From: Ancistrus triradiatus
Taxonomy: Eukaryota; Chordata; Actinopteri; Siluriformes; Loricariidae
Direction: 5' to 3'
DNA length: 64,000 nt
Assembly: GCA_025084515.1 (NCBI GenBank)
Contig: JAJAGP010000427.1
Coordinates: forward strand, 120,001-184,000
Shown: piece by piece, positions 10,913 to 21,600 of the stretch
How the letters are laid out: each line of letters starts with the position of its first letter
Numbering within the stretch: position 1 is the first letter of the stretch
Position numbers and translations under genes: made by a program
The notes under the pieces: generated by a model
Seen by the model: only the letters and a program-made list of their open reading frames with translations
Databases searched by the model: none
What the model was told of the DNA's origin: nothing

Positions 10913-11262
10913 ATGACAGTGAGGCAGTAGACGGCATGTATGACACAGAGCTGACCCCCGCGGCGGGTGAGAGCGCCGAGGAGGAGACCGAGGACAGCAT
11001 CATGTCTCCGATCGCTAAGGGCCCGAGCTCGCCCCAGCCCAACAACGAGGACTTCACCCCGAAAGAGGGCTCACCCTATGAGGTGCCAGTGTACATTCCT
11101 GATGACATTCCCATCCCTGCAAACCTGGAGCTGCGCGAATCATCCGTGCCAGGCGCTGGCCTTGGCATCTGGGCCAAAACCGGCATCGGGGCAGGCGAAC
11201 GCTTCGGACCGTTCCATGGGCTGCAGAGTGCCACTGTGAAAGACACCAGTTATGGATGGGAG
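10913..11262 (+). CDS. prdm16: prdm16 internal exon: acidic linker and start of the PR domain
   Basis: PRDM16 is a nuclear zinc-finger transcriptional regulator with an N-terminal PR (SET-related) domain; it acts in cell-fate control, including haematopoietic, neural and adipose lineages. The exon opens after an AG with two bases of a split codon, then gives 116 codons with no stop and ends on a complete GAG codon, so the phases are 1 and 0. Early residues are acidic (EEETED) and are followed by MSPI, EDFTPKEGSPYE and VYIPDDIPIP; the PR domain begins with LELRESSVPGAGLGIWAK and runs to SYGWE at the donor. The order MSPI, EDFTPKEGSPYE, then VYIP fits PRDM16 better than its paralogue MECOM (PRDM3), which shares the DDIPIP and PGAGLGIW core. 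GC content is clearly higher than in the flanks. Reading through the donor would add 16 residues before a stop. Only this exon of the gene is visible; the rest of the PR domain and both zinc-finger arrays lie outside. Confidence 0.93.
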
Positions 11263-11270
11263 GTAAGTGT
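11263..11270 (+). promoter_or_regulatory. 5' splice donor of the prdm16 exon
   Basis: GAG|GTAAGTGT is a near-perfect vertebrate donor. It falls exactly where homology to the PR domain stops, after the conserved GWE. Confidence 0.9.
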
Positions 11271-12142
11271 GACGTGTGTAACAAGGTTGACAGTACAGGC
11301 ATGCATCACATAACATCAGTTTGGACAACGGACGTTCGCATATATGACTGTGGGTCGATAAGAGTATTTAATTACTTTATAATTAAGGTAATTAACCTAC
11401 TTAACCCAGAGATGCATTAGCTGTTGTAGCACAGCAGTATGGACTTGCGTAACAGCCCGGCCTCTAGTGCAGATAGTTTTATTAAACACATGCAGCCTCA
11501 GGGTGAGCAGACTGAATACTGAACAACATTTGGTTGGCATTGCACTTCTTATAAGATCCGAGACGATGATGTCTTGGTTCTCCCAAGGTTTCTTCCTTAT
11601 AACATTTAGGGAGTTAGCGTCCCCACTAGCTTGCTCAATTAGGGCTTTGGACCTAGATAATTGGAAATTGTATAATTATGAATGGACAGTTGCGGACGAG
11701 CTTTTATTTGACAATTAGTTTCTATTCGTGCCGGAAAGCTGACGCAGGGGGAGAAACTGTTGGAGTAAGAAGAAATGTGTCTTTGCAACAAGAGAAGGAA
11801 GAGGAAGAGGAAAACTGCATCACCCCAGTTAAAGGCACTAACTTCTTATAGCCTCTCACAGTTTCTGCAGGCTTCTCAGTTTCCTGCTCTCTTCTCAAAT
11901 AACTGCTCATGTTGTAAATACATGAGTCTTAAAAGACAGTTTCTCGACCCATACATTTCTGTGAGAAAGAGGAAGTGAAAATGGGGAATCGGTTTGCACA
12001 GCATTACAGTGAAATAAGATTTTATCCATTAAATAGTAAATATTGTGACAGTTAATTGTAATATTTAATAAATCAGTCTATGGGAAAAAACTGCGGTATA
12101 CTGGCTATTTAGTCAGTACACTACAGCATGCCATATAGCATT
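11271..12142. other. First part of the downstream intron
   Basis: 11293-11345 (ACAGGCATGCATCACATAAC) resembles the terminus of repeat R (ACAGGTATGCACCATTAA at 63275) and may be a terminal scrap of that or a related element. The remainder to 12142 shows no recognised feature. Confidence 0.35.
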
Positions 12143-12340
12143 GGGGACTGTGGTAGCCTAGTGGTTAAGGTACTGGACTCTGGACCAGAAGGTCCATGGT
12201 TCAAATCCCACCTCTGCCAGTGCTGCCACTGTTGGGTCCTTGAGCAACACCCTTAACCCACAATTGCTTGGACTGTAAGACTGTATCAATTGTAAGTCGC
12301 TCTGGATAAGAGCGTCTGCTAAATGCTGTAAATGTAAATT
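12143..12340 (+). mobile_element. tRNA-derived SINE (family S), full-length
   Basis: A pol III A-box-like TGGTAGCCTAGTGGTTAAGG and a B box GGTTCAAATCC lie in the tRNA-related head. They are followed by TGCCACTGTTGGGTCCTTGA, an ACCCTTAACCCACAATTGCT body and the tail TCGCTCTGGATAAGAGCGTC plus TGCTAAATGCTGTAAATG. This copy is the reference for the others here. It is not a functional tRNA gene: there is no cloverleaf 3' half. Confidence 0.92.
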
Positions 12341-13251
12341 CCTAAGGTATATAAATATGGTATATAAAATAGTTTTCAGACATCCAGATAGCATAACCCA
12401 CAATTCACAGAACGTATTGTTAATGATGAGTGACACATACCTGAATTCTAAATGTGCATCAGAAGGCACACCACAGCTTTTAGGAAATGTGTCTAAAGAG
12501 ACACAAGGCGATAAGATACCCAGGAGGCACTCCTGGACTGAGGTAAGTCAATCCTGACATGATTAGGACCTAGTGAGTACAGATGCTTATTCCACATGTC
12601 ATAACTGTGCTTTTTAATTGCCCTTATTTTCTTTGCTTTCTCGAAACTCCTCAATTTCACGTGATGTCGGTTTGCAAAAGCCTGATTACAAAAGATATTG
12701 CATTTTTTTCTGCCGCCCTTCCATAGCCATTCGGCTGCACTCATTTGGTCACGCCACACGATACAGAGGAATGGAAGTAGCTGGCGTTTGCATGGAGCTG
12801 TAGTGAACTATTAATTTTCATTTCAGCATGACTTCAGGCATTGAAGTTGCTTCAAATTGGTAGTGCTCTAAGCTGTCCTTTCAAGGCATAACTGGGGCTC
12901 ACATCTGTAAATATCTTTCTATCTCTCTCTCTCTCTCCTATAACTCAGCATACGCATCAATTACACTTCCATACTGTAATTATAGATTGGATTGGCAGGC
13001 TGTTTTATGAGAACGTGTATAAAAATGAGCACATGAAGTTATATCGTGTTCTATGTAGAAAGAACTTCATCGTAAATGAAATGTTTCATTCCTGACCATT
13101 TTAGAATCATAGGCATCGAAGTTATTTGGTTTTTCTCTGCTACATGATTCATACCCATAAATGGTACGAGAATCTGAGCTTGATTTTCCTTCAGGGTACA
13201 GGTAAGCTCCGTTTACCATCTGATCAACATCCGCTCCCTCTGACAAACAAT
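12341..13251. other. Unique intronic sequence
   Basis: Contains a short (TC)n near 12921-12936. Nothing else is recognised. Confidence 0.45.
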
Positions 13252-13785
13252 TACCGTATTTTTCGGACCATAAAGCGCACCGGATTATAAGACGCAATAT
13301 CAACGATCGGCTGCTAACGGGTATATTTTCATACATAACGGTTATAAGGCGCATGAAATGAAACAAAACTCTTAAGTTCCGTCGGAAGCTCAGTTTGGTC
13401 TTTACCTGGCGCAGGGCGCCTTCTTGCTTCCTCCACTTCCGTATCATTGATTCGTTAATGTTGAATGTCCATGCTGTACTGCGTAACTGATAGCGTTTAG
13501 TTTGAAATCCGCTTCGAAAATAAATGAATGAATGCACGTACCCTAATGCTGAAGCACATACCGTATTACTCTGCAATGCTGCGCACTACGGTTGTCGTAA
13601 CTTACCAAGGCCAAAACATTTTGACAGATTTCTGAGTGCCGTGTACCATCTACAATCGGTTCTAGGTCAGAAAGCACAACCAGAATTAATTCATACATTA
13701 GACGCACCGTATTTAAAGGCGCACTGTCAATTTTTGAGAAAGTTAAAGGATTTTAAGTGCGCCTTATGGTCCGAAAATTATGGTA
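13252..13785. mobile_element. Non-autonomous DNA transposon (MITE) with long terminal inverted repeats
   Basis: The left end TACCGTATTTTTCGGACCAT, then AAAGCGCAC, pairs with the right end GTGCGCCTTATGGTCC, then GAAAATTATGGTA. The outer 29 bases match with about four differences. A TTATAAGGCGCATGAAATG phrase occurs internally. It is 534 bp with no transposase motif; open frames over it (for example 13067-13576 on the minus strand) are chance. This type of TIR is widespread in teleosts. Confidence 0.85.
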
Positions 13786-13839
13786 TGACAAATTATCAGA
13801 ATTATAGGAAATAAAAATCTGTCTTTTAGCTCAAGACAA

Positions 13840-14322
13840 ACAGCTGGTCCGATATTAGAATTCAAGGCGATATTATAACCGATATTTATTTATATATTTA
13901 CATATGAATATTTCTTAGATTTTTCTTTTAGCTGTTACTCATTAAGCAAAATATATGTTGACTGTATAGTTGTATGCAGTTATACTCTTTCTAGGAGCTT
14001 CTCAGTCATACGCTTTTTTATACACTTCATTGTTCTTGTTGCTGCCTGTTCCAATTCCAGACTTTAAAAAAAGCATTTAAAAAATAAACTGGAATTAAAT
14101 CATTTATCCTTTGAGTGAACTGCGCCTTGTGTTTACAGTAATCGTCATGTCTGATTGAACTGTTTGTATCGTTTATTATTATTTTATTTTATTGCTGAAA
14201 TTATTTACTGCATTTGAAATACAGAAAGGTTAAAATATCGGTTTTTAACATTGGTACAATAAAGTACTAAAAATCGATTATCGTATCGGCCCACGAATTC
14301 AAATCCGGTGCATCCCTAAAAT
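13840..14322. mobile_element. hAT-like non-autonomous remnant
   Basis: The right end ATCGATTATCGTATCGGCCC, then CCGGTGCATCCCTAA, resembles the fish hAT-type terminus (TAGGGATGCACCG in reverse). The left part has CGATATTA...CCGATATT words in inverse orientation. Target duplications were not resolved. Confidence 0.45.
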
Positions 14323-14392
14323 TGTTATGTTTCTACTTTGGTTCTACAGTGTATGCGTTACTGTGTGTTTATAATAGACAGTGATATGTGCA

Positions 14393-14645
14393 ACAGTTTT
14401 AGGCTAACGGATGCTGTGTAAAATGGTAGCGTCGCGTTTCCACTTGTTTTCTTCAGCAGTACTCTGACACATTTTGTGTATCATCTGCACAGTTTTCATG
14501 TGAAAATATCCATTATATTTACATTACAGTAGCATAAAAAGACTATGTGACTACAGTAATGTTCGCTCACCGACCATTTTGCTCAACGACCTGTTTCACA
14601 GAACATAATGCAGCCATTAAACTGTGCATACCTGTATTCAAAATG
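14393..14645 (+). repeat. Repeat R, copy 2 (3' part)
   Basis: 14398-14450 (GGATGCTGTGTAAAATGGTA, then GCG...CCACTTGT) matches 39176-39210. 14515-14550 (TTTACATTACAGTAGCATAA, then AAAGACTATGTGACTA) is the reverse complement of 63335-63372. The end GTGCATACCTGTA matches the inverse of the 63275 terminus. Confidence 0.6.
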
Positions 14646-15065
14646 TACTATTCATGCTCCCAGACATGCTTAATTCTTCTCCTTCAGTTTCTCTGAGCTG
14701 ATATTTTTCTCAGTGGTACAAGTGACATTTAGTAGGCACATACTCCGAGCGGCCTTTTTTCCCCCTCCGAACAGTTTTACATTTTGACTACACTCTTGAC
14801 GCGCCCAGGGCTCAACTCCAAAAACTACATTCTCCCTCTTAGGCCGCATTGGCTTGGATTCGCCACTAATGGTGCTCATCAGGATCCGGCCGTAGGAAAA
14901 AAAAACAGCCTGTCTGTGTGTCTGCTTGATACAATGCTCAGATTTCAGCCCCAATTTATGTGCTCAAGTACTTTCGCTTTACTTTTCATAAGGACCGCTC
15001 TCAAGGCTCCACTCGACTGCGTAACGATTGACGAAGAGCACATCGATGAGATTCTGCTCACGGAT

Positions 15066-15100
<35 letters not shown>

Positions 15101-16060
15101 GTGTGTATATTTCACACTCTTGCTGAGGACCAGAGAGACATCTGTTGGCCCATCTGTGGCAAACCATCTATAAAAGTGATACTTGTCGGCAGCTGCCGGA
15201 AATGGGGTGAAGACAGTGTGTAAAATCCTGTCGCCTGATTTTTATGATTCATTTTGGGTTTGAAGCTCATTACTTTGCACTTTTTTTTTTCTCCGAGACT
15301 TTATTGGAGCTGTGCAGAAGTGTTTTATCATCTCTAATAGATGCAACAGGCATTGTGTTTTCAGTCATTACTCCAAAGAGAAATAAAAGCACAAAAAACA
15401 GGCTCTCGCATTGGAAAATTGGCCGAATGAAAGAGAACTGCCTGCCTGTCTGTATTGCTAGGCATGGTGAGAGAGGCTCTTATCAGGGATAGTCATAACA
15501 GTCAGGCATGGATAGCTATCGGCGGACTCTCAGAGGAGCGGCACTGGGCTACGTCAGCACTCTTAGACAAATAGACAGTGTGGAGAGCGGAGTGGACTGA
15601 ACAGCACAGGGTCAGAGGTGTTAATAGAACTGGATTACAGCAGAGCCACAGTGAGCCAAACACAGCCAGATAATCACACAGTTAAGAGAGTTGGTTTTGG
15701 ATCACGTACACTGAAAACTCACAAGCGTTCTGGGGAGGTCTACAGAATTTATAACAGGAGGATGATCTTTAGATCTGGTCTAATTCAAGTAATATGTGCA
15801 GTTAGGTAGGGAGGAACATTTTTTAATTGTAAAATCCACCCGATATCTTATTAAACTCTGCGTCATTGCAGAATAGCCACCAGAGTCAGTTTCTTCTGAA
15901 ATACCTGCTCGCTTCATAGCTACAGCAGGAAATGTTGCACCTGTCACATAAATCCAGTTTCTAATTCCATAAATGAATCAATGCGCTGCATGATTTACAT
16001 TGAAATGATTTTACCCATCTTAAATAATAAACTAGAAAATCGATATGTGGTGCTCAATAT
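14646..16060. other. Intron with a (CA)n tract
   Basis: A (CA)15-16 tract lies at 15067-15097. The rest is unique-looking sequence without a recognised family or exon. Confidence 0.45.
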
Positions 16061-16063
16061 TGA

Positions 16064-16240
16064 TACAGTGGTACCTTTGAGAACCAAAAACGATGAGGAC
16101 TGAGAATTTTTCCAGTAAGGAATCATTTAAATTGAATCTGTTCCAGAACCCCAGAAAATCCACATTGTATAAGGCATGTACAGGTGCTCCCTGATTTACT
16201 ATGGGGTTGCGCTCCAACAAACTCATCATGGGTTGAATGT
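16064..16240. repeat. Two short MITE-terminus scraps
   Basis: CAGTGGTACCTTTGAGAACC at 16067 resembles the fish element terminus CAGTGGTACCTC. A related phrase in inverse (GAACCGAAG...CCACTGTA) is at 44300-44353. TACAGGTGCTCCCTGATTTA, then CTATGGGGTTGCG, at 16178 is a second terminus type also seen at 23974. Confidence 0.45.
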
Positions 16241-16246
16241 GTTGTA

Positions 16247-17440
16247 CAGTGATGCTTGAAAGTCCTAAAAGTAGATAAAGAGAACCCAGTTAAACAAATG
16301 AGACAAAAATATTATACTTGGTCATTTATTTATGGAGGAAAATGATCCAATATTACATATTAATGAGTGGCAAAAGTATGTGAACCTTTGCTTTCAGTAT
16401 CTGGTGTGACCGTTGTGTTGCTGCATGACCCACCTTATCTTGAGATTCAGGTTCATGGACAGATGTCCTGACATTTTCAAATTCTCTGATATAATTCAGA
16501 ATTTATTGTTCCATCAATGATGGCAGGCCGTCCTGGCCCAGATGCAGCAAAACAGGCCCAAACCATGATACTACCACCACCATATTTCACAGATGGGATA
16601 AGGTTCTTATGCTGGAATGTAGTGTTTTCCTTTCTCCAAATTTAACGATTTCCTTTTAAACCAAAAGTTCTATTTTGGTCCCATCCGTCCACAAAGTAGT
16701 GTCCAATAGTGTTCTGGCCGGTCCACATGATCTTTAGCAAACTGCAGACGAGCAGCAATGTTGTTTTTGGAGAGCAGTGGCTTTCTCGCTGCAACCCTAA
16801 CATGCACACCATTGTTGTTCAGTGTTCTTCTGATGGTGGACTCATGAACATTAACATTAGCCAACGTGAGAGAGGCCTTCAGTTGCTTAGTAGTTACCCA
16901 GGGGTCCTTTGTGACCTCAACAACTATTACACACCTTGCTCTTGGAGTGATCTTTGTTGGTCGACCACTCCTGGGGAGGGTAACAATGGTCTTGAATTTC
17001 CTCCATTTGTACACAATCTGTCTGACTGTGGATCCAAACTCTTTAGAGATGGTTTTGTAACCTTTTCCAGCCTGATGAGCATCAAAAAATCTTTTCTGAG
17101 ATCCTCAGAAATCTCCTTTGTTCATGCCATGATACACTTCCACAAACATGTGTTGTGAAGAGCCGTTTTTTGATAGATCCCTGTTCTTTAACTAAAACAG
17201 GGTGCCCCCTCACACCTGATTGTCATCACATTGATTGAAAACACCTGACTCTAATTTCACCTTCAAATGAACTGCTAATCCTAGAGGTTCACATACTCAC
17301 TCACTAATACGTAATATTGGATCATTTTCCTCAATAAATAAATGACCAAGTATAATATTTTTCTCTCATTTTATTAACTGGGTTCTCTTTATCTATGTTT
17401 AGGACTTGTGTGAAAATCTGATGATGTTTTAGGTAGTATT
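16247..17440 (-). mobile_element. Tc1-like family B, internally deleted and 5'-truncated
   Basis: The 3' terminus (left here) CAGTGATGCTTGAAAGTCCT follows a TA at 16245-16246. Subterminal GATAAAGAGAACCCAGTTAA is repeated in inverse at 17370-17400. The outer TIR of the right end is lost where the sequence passes into (TA)n at 17444-17460. Near 16415 the sequence jumps from the 3' untranslated region to the CATGACCCACCTT part, which deletes the end of the transposase including the Glu region. Confidence 0.88.
16430..17130 (-). pseudogene. Tc1 family B transposase remnant
   Basis: The minus-strand frame 16670-17014 encodes the second helix-turn-helix and linker: LPRSGRPTKITPRA (the GRPR-like hook), TIRRTLNNNG, then KPLLSKNNIAARLQFAKDH. 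Upstream are HTH1 pieces (KEISEDLRK-like) with a frameshift. The first Asp is altered: LLCGRMGPK replaces the LWTDETK region. Downstream segments (VKYGGGS) are broken, and the DLNPIE part is absent. Confidence 0.85.
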
Positions 17441-18600
17441 TTTTATATATATATATATATCTATAGCATATAGTGACGATGTTGGGACGAGCTCAGCCGT
17501 TCTGACCAGACTGAGAAATGTACACACAAAACCAGACGCACACCTACAGCAGCAATATTGTGCTCATTTAATATCCTTCCCCACAGACAGAGGCTTGTGA
17601 GTTTCTCTTCAGCACAGAAAGGTATGAGTTAATGAGAGAAGCAGGTGGATAAGGACTCCTCTTTGAGTCTGTCCCTCAGGCTCAGTCGTCCCCGACTGAA
17701 GAGGTGTTAACTCGGATTCATTTCAGTGAGACGGACAGCTCAATCTGTGCGATGCTTTGCCTCGGGGGGTTCTGCTTGCACACAGACAAGAGACACAGTC
17801 CATCTATATAAAAGCTATTATGCTTCCATTTATCACAACATAATGTAACAGTGGCCCCTGCCACAGTGTTTCAATCAGGCCTGCTCCTCAGTCACCTGGA
17901 AGGGCCCCAAGAGGAAGCAGTATAGCTGGCGGCCTTGTCGTTTTATGGATTTGACAGTGTGACTCACTATTGAAATAGGAATAGGATCCAGTATTGACAG
18001 CAGGGTTGGGAGCTCGGTGGAATCTTGACACTGACAGTCAAGTTTGAAATACTGTCAGATCCCGACTCCAGAGGGGACTGCTGTCACACTGTGTGTCCAT
18101 TTAATGTCACACACTGTCAGATCGTTCTAGAGGGGACATGTGTTTGTGTGTGTTATCCATTTACCTCAAGACAATGTCGTTTTGTGAGCATGTGTGGTGA
18201 CCAGTGAGTTCAGAATGATGAAATGCTGTCTTTGTTTATGGTTGAAATGAAGTTCGTCACTTTGCAGCCACAGTGACTGGTTGTATTCGAGATTTATTAG
18301 CTTTTTTTTTGCTTGCCAAAATATCACTAGAAAATGGTAGTTAAAATGTGGATGAAACTGATTGTTTATATTGGTTTGAATTAATATCTACTCATTAATG
18401 GTCTCAGTGATACACAGGAGAAGTTTTCCAGGGGTCAGTTCAAAAGATACCTGACTGCCTTTCAGGCAATGTGGCACTTTGTGGTCCTGGAGCAGACTCC
18501 TGACCCATCAAATTTGGCCAGATTAGTAAATGAAATTGTAACTGAATCATCATTTCACTCCACTAAGCTTCTGCATGACTGTAACGCTTTCAAAATGTTC
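17441..18600. other. Unique intronic sequence after a (TA)n tract
   Basis: (TA)n lies at 17444-17460. 18040-18130 has two related phrases (TGTCAGATC...CCAGAGGGGACTGCTGTCAC and TGTCAGATCGTTCTAGAGGG) that look like a local duplication. No exon or known repeat is seen. Confidence 0.4.
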
Positions 18601-18640
18601 ATTTACATTTAGGACATTTAGCAGATGCCCTTATCCTGTT
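18601..18640 (-). repeat. SINE family S tail fragment
   Basis: TTTACATTTAGGACATTTAG, then CAGATGCCCTTATCC, is the reverse complement of the SINE 3' tail. The tRNA head is missing. Confidence 0.65.
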
Positions 18641-18645
18641 TTGTT

Positions 18646-19120
18646 GCACCTGGGCTAGGAAGGCGTGCCATCATTGCTGGAAAAATGAATTATGAGACGT
18701 GTCCGAGAACTGAATCTCAAGAGAATGTGGGTCATGCAGCAAGACAACAACCCTAAGCAGAAAGTCGTTCTACCAAAAATGGTTAAAGAAGAGTAAAGGA
18801 TAAAGGGATATGTTCCGCAAAATCCATCATAAGTTAAACGTTCATGAACTGAGGAGTGTTTGGTAGGGCATCTATACTGTAAAAGCACTTACTGTATTGG
18901 TGAACTCACGGCGCTAACATGCCTGCTAATACTAACTGCAGCCTGTCTGTCTTCTGGAGCATTAAGTTCCTGTTTCCTGTCAGTTGGCAGTCAATACAAC
19001 CCTTTTACGGCCCATGGAGACTTATTTGCACTTTGACTACAACAAAGTCCTGACCTTAATTCAATAGAAATTTTGTGAAAGCAACTCGCATAAGGAAACC
19101 CACCAACATCCCAGAGCTGA
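18646..19120 (+). pseudogene. Decayed Tc1 family B transposase fragment with an insertion
   Basis: 18646-18798 matches family B transposase DNA from the GCCATCATTG region through CTCAAGAGAATGTGGGTCAT, then GCAGCAAGACAACAACCCTAAGC. 19042-19120 resumes with AAGTCCTGACCTTAATTCAA and GAAACCCACCAACATCCCAG. About 243 bp of unrelated sequence (18799-19041) separates the parts. Both termini are lost and the frame is destroyed. Confidence 0.75.
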
Positions 19121-19214
19121 AACTGGAATGAGCTAACAATTTGTAAAAGCTGATGTGTTACTTGAACTTTAGTAAGTTATTTCTGCACAATTGGGGCACA
19201 CCAGACATTAAAAA

Positions 19215-20339
19215 CAAAATTTCAATAGAATTTCAAATATTTGTGGAGGAAGTTTGGCCACTCATCTTTGCAGAATTGTTGTAATTCAGCCACATTGGAG
19301 AGTTTTCCAGCATGAACGGCCTTTTTAAGGTCATGCCACAGCATCTCAATAGGATTCAGGTCAGGACTTTGACTAGGCCACTGCAAAGTCTTCATTTTGT
19401 TTTTCTTCAGCCATTCAGAGGTGGACTTGCTGGGGTGTTTTGGATCATTGTCCTGCTGCAGAACCCAAGTTCGTTTCAGCTTAAGGTCTCGAACAGGTCT
19501 CCTTCATGATTTTTTGGTAGACAGCAAAATTCATAGTTCCATTTATCACAGCAAGTCTTCCAGGCCCTGAAGCAGCAAAACAGCCCCAGACCATCACACT
19601 ACCACCACCATATTTTACTGTTGGTATAATGTTTTTTTTCTGAAATGCTGTGTTACTTTTACGCTAGATGTAATAGGACACACACCTTCCAAAGAGTTCA
19701 ACTTTTGTCTCGGAAGTCCACAGAATGTTTTCCCAAACGTCTTGGGGATCATCAAGATGTGTTCTGGAAAAATTGAGACAAGCTTTAATGTTCTTTTTGC
19801 TCAGCAGTGGTTTTCATCTTGGAACTCTGCCTTGCAGACCATTTTTGCCCAGTCTCTTTCTTATGGTGGAGACATGAACACTGAGGCAAGTGAGGGCTGC
19901 AGTTCTTTGGATGTTGTTGTGGGGTCTTTTATGACCTCTTTCATAAGTCGTCGCTGTGCTCTTGGGGTAATTTTGGTCGGCCGGCCACTCCTGGGAAGGT
20001 TCACCACTGTTCCATGTCTTCGCCATTTGTGGATAATGGCTCTCACTGTGGTTCGCTGGAGTTCCAAAGCTTTAGAAATGGCTTTATAATGCTTTCCAGA
20101 CTGATAGATCTCAATTACTTTTTTTCTCGATTGTTTCTGAAGTTCTCTGGATCTCGGCATGGTGTGTAGCTTTTAAGGATCTTTTGGTGTACTTCACTTT
20201 GTCAGACAAGTCTTATTTAAGTGATGTCCTGATTGAGAACAGTTGTGGCAATAATCAGGCCTGGGTGTGGCTAGAGACAGTGAACTCAGGTGTGATAAAC
20301 CATAGTTAAGTTATGGTTACTTTTTCACACAGGGCCATG
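19215..20339 (-). mobile_element. Tc1-like family E, 3'-truncated
   Basis: The right terminus TTTTTCACACAGGGCCATG is followed by TA (20340-20341), the signature of the fish Tc1 family whose ends read CATGGCCCTGTGTGAAAAAG. The left end fades near 19215 without a TIR, so it is truncated. It has about 1.1 kb of the expected 1.5-1.6 kb. Confidence 0.85.
19240..20160 (-). pseudogene. Tc1 family E transposase, frameshifted
   Basis: The start codon lies at 20158-20160 (minus). The intact N-terminal frame 19861-20160 gives MPRSRELQKQSRKKVIEIYQ, an HTH1 with GKHYKAISKALELQRTTVRA, then LPRSGRPTKITPRAQRR (GRPR-like motif) and HTH2. Frameshifts follow near 19860 and 19700. Catalytic-domain DNA is still recognisable (VKYGGGSVMVWGC-type at 19580-19620, SQSPDLNPIE-type at 19340-19375). 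Confidence 0.87.
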
Positions 20340-20341
20340 TA

Positions 20342-21384
20342 GATTTGGAATTTTTGTCCCTTAATAATAAACACCTTCATTAATTAACAGTAAATTAACA
20401 GTTAACAGCTTACTCACATTTTTTAAGTAGTAGAAGATACTACCATGGATGACACTGTTGATGTTTTAGACTATAAAGTCTTTCTGCTTTCCTCTGTCGC
20501 AAATGGCACATTATTGCTCTATCAGTACATGTCCATAACATGTACATTTAGAAATAATTTTTAATTCTAGTGTTTGGAAGCCATCAATTATACATGTTTA
20601 GTAAAGACGCTATGTGTATATTTGATATCATAATAAAGGAGGTCTAACATAGTGAAGTCAAAGATTCTCGCGGTCCTTCTGTCTTTCTAAACTGTACTGC
20701 TGTACAATTAACTGGAGTCCAAATGAATAGCTTCATTCTGGTAGCTGCACACTGTTGTAATGTGTGAGCTGTGATTAGCCATGTTTTCAGTAGTAATCTA
20801 ATTTAGTGTACAAGCGTCCGCGAGGTAACACCACTGATACTTCTTGCTTCACCCCATTTCACCAGGCCAGTCAGATAGAGACTCCTTTATTCATCCCTCT
20901 CTCATTCGGTAGCGAAACAAAGGAGCCAATGTATCGGGGTGAATCAGAGGGGCTCTGCAAGTAAAAAAGCTCCGAGATGGTGTTTCTTCAAAAGCTAGAT
21001 TAATGGTGTGTACATACGCCGTGCCCTCTCGGTGTGCCGAGGCGTGTCGAAGTTTGAACGTGAAGCTACTCTGACTCTCTTTATCATCTCTCCTAAGCCG
21101 GCATCTCACCATCACCTGAACTCTGCTCAGTTCGTTGGATTAATTACCTTTCTCGCTATTTACTTGTTCGTACACCTCATGCTGCGTGAGGTTAAACAGG
21201 TAATTTATGTATTTATCCTGCAGGGGGAAAAGTGGCACTAAAGGGCAACTGTAGTCCAGTGTAACCTCGTTTCTTACAGGTGAGGTGACAAGCCATTTTG
21301 ACTCTACCTGTTGGCCATTGAATTTGCAGCTGCTCACCGGGGATGACGCTTTCTTCATGCGTTCCTCTGCTGGACTAAAGCAAA
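20342..21384. other. Unique intronic sequence
   Basis: No repeat family, RNA gene or exon is recognised. Local base composition is typical of the intron. Confidence 0.45.
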
Positions 21385-21600
21385 GAGAGCCAGCAAAAGT
21401 GGTTTCTTGGCTGCTACCCTTCCAAAAATCCCTTCTTGATCAACCTTCTTCAGACTGTAGGTGGGTCAACTTGGCATCCTGATGAAGTTGCCAGATGCAG
21501 CTATTTTTCAAGTGTAAGGGGAGGTCACACTAAATTCTTGCCATTGTAGCCTATGGAAGTTTTCAGGTTTCAATTTTTTAATACTGCATACAAATTAATC
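21385..21600 (+). repeat. Family C Tc1-derived repeat fragment
   Basis: GTGGTTTCTTGGCTGCTACC, CTTCTTCAGACTGTAGGTGG, CCAGATGCAGC and AAGTGTAAGGGGAGGTCACA match the cores of the copies at 29760-29850, 40640-40770 and 57845-57945. Both ends are missing. Confidence 0.75.

Noticed and set aside
10913..11262. Exon of mecom (PRDM3) rather than prdm16
   Set aside because: The core is shared, but MSPI followed by EDFTPKEGSPYE and VYIP fits PRDM16 better. Not excluded without an alignment.
12143..12340. Functional tRNA gene
   Set aside because: A and B boxes are present but there is no acceptor stem pairing or anticodon arm, and many copies share the same tail; it is a SINE.
13067..13576. 169-codon open frame on the minus strand
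   Set aside because: Lies largely over the non-autonomous MITE at 13252-13785 and has no domain motif.
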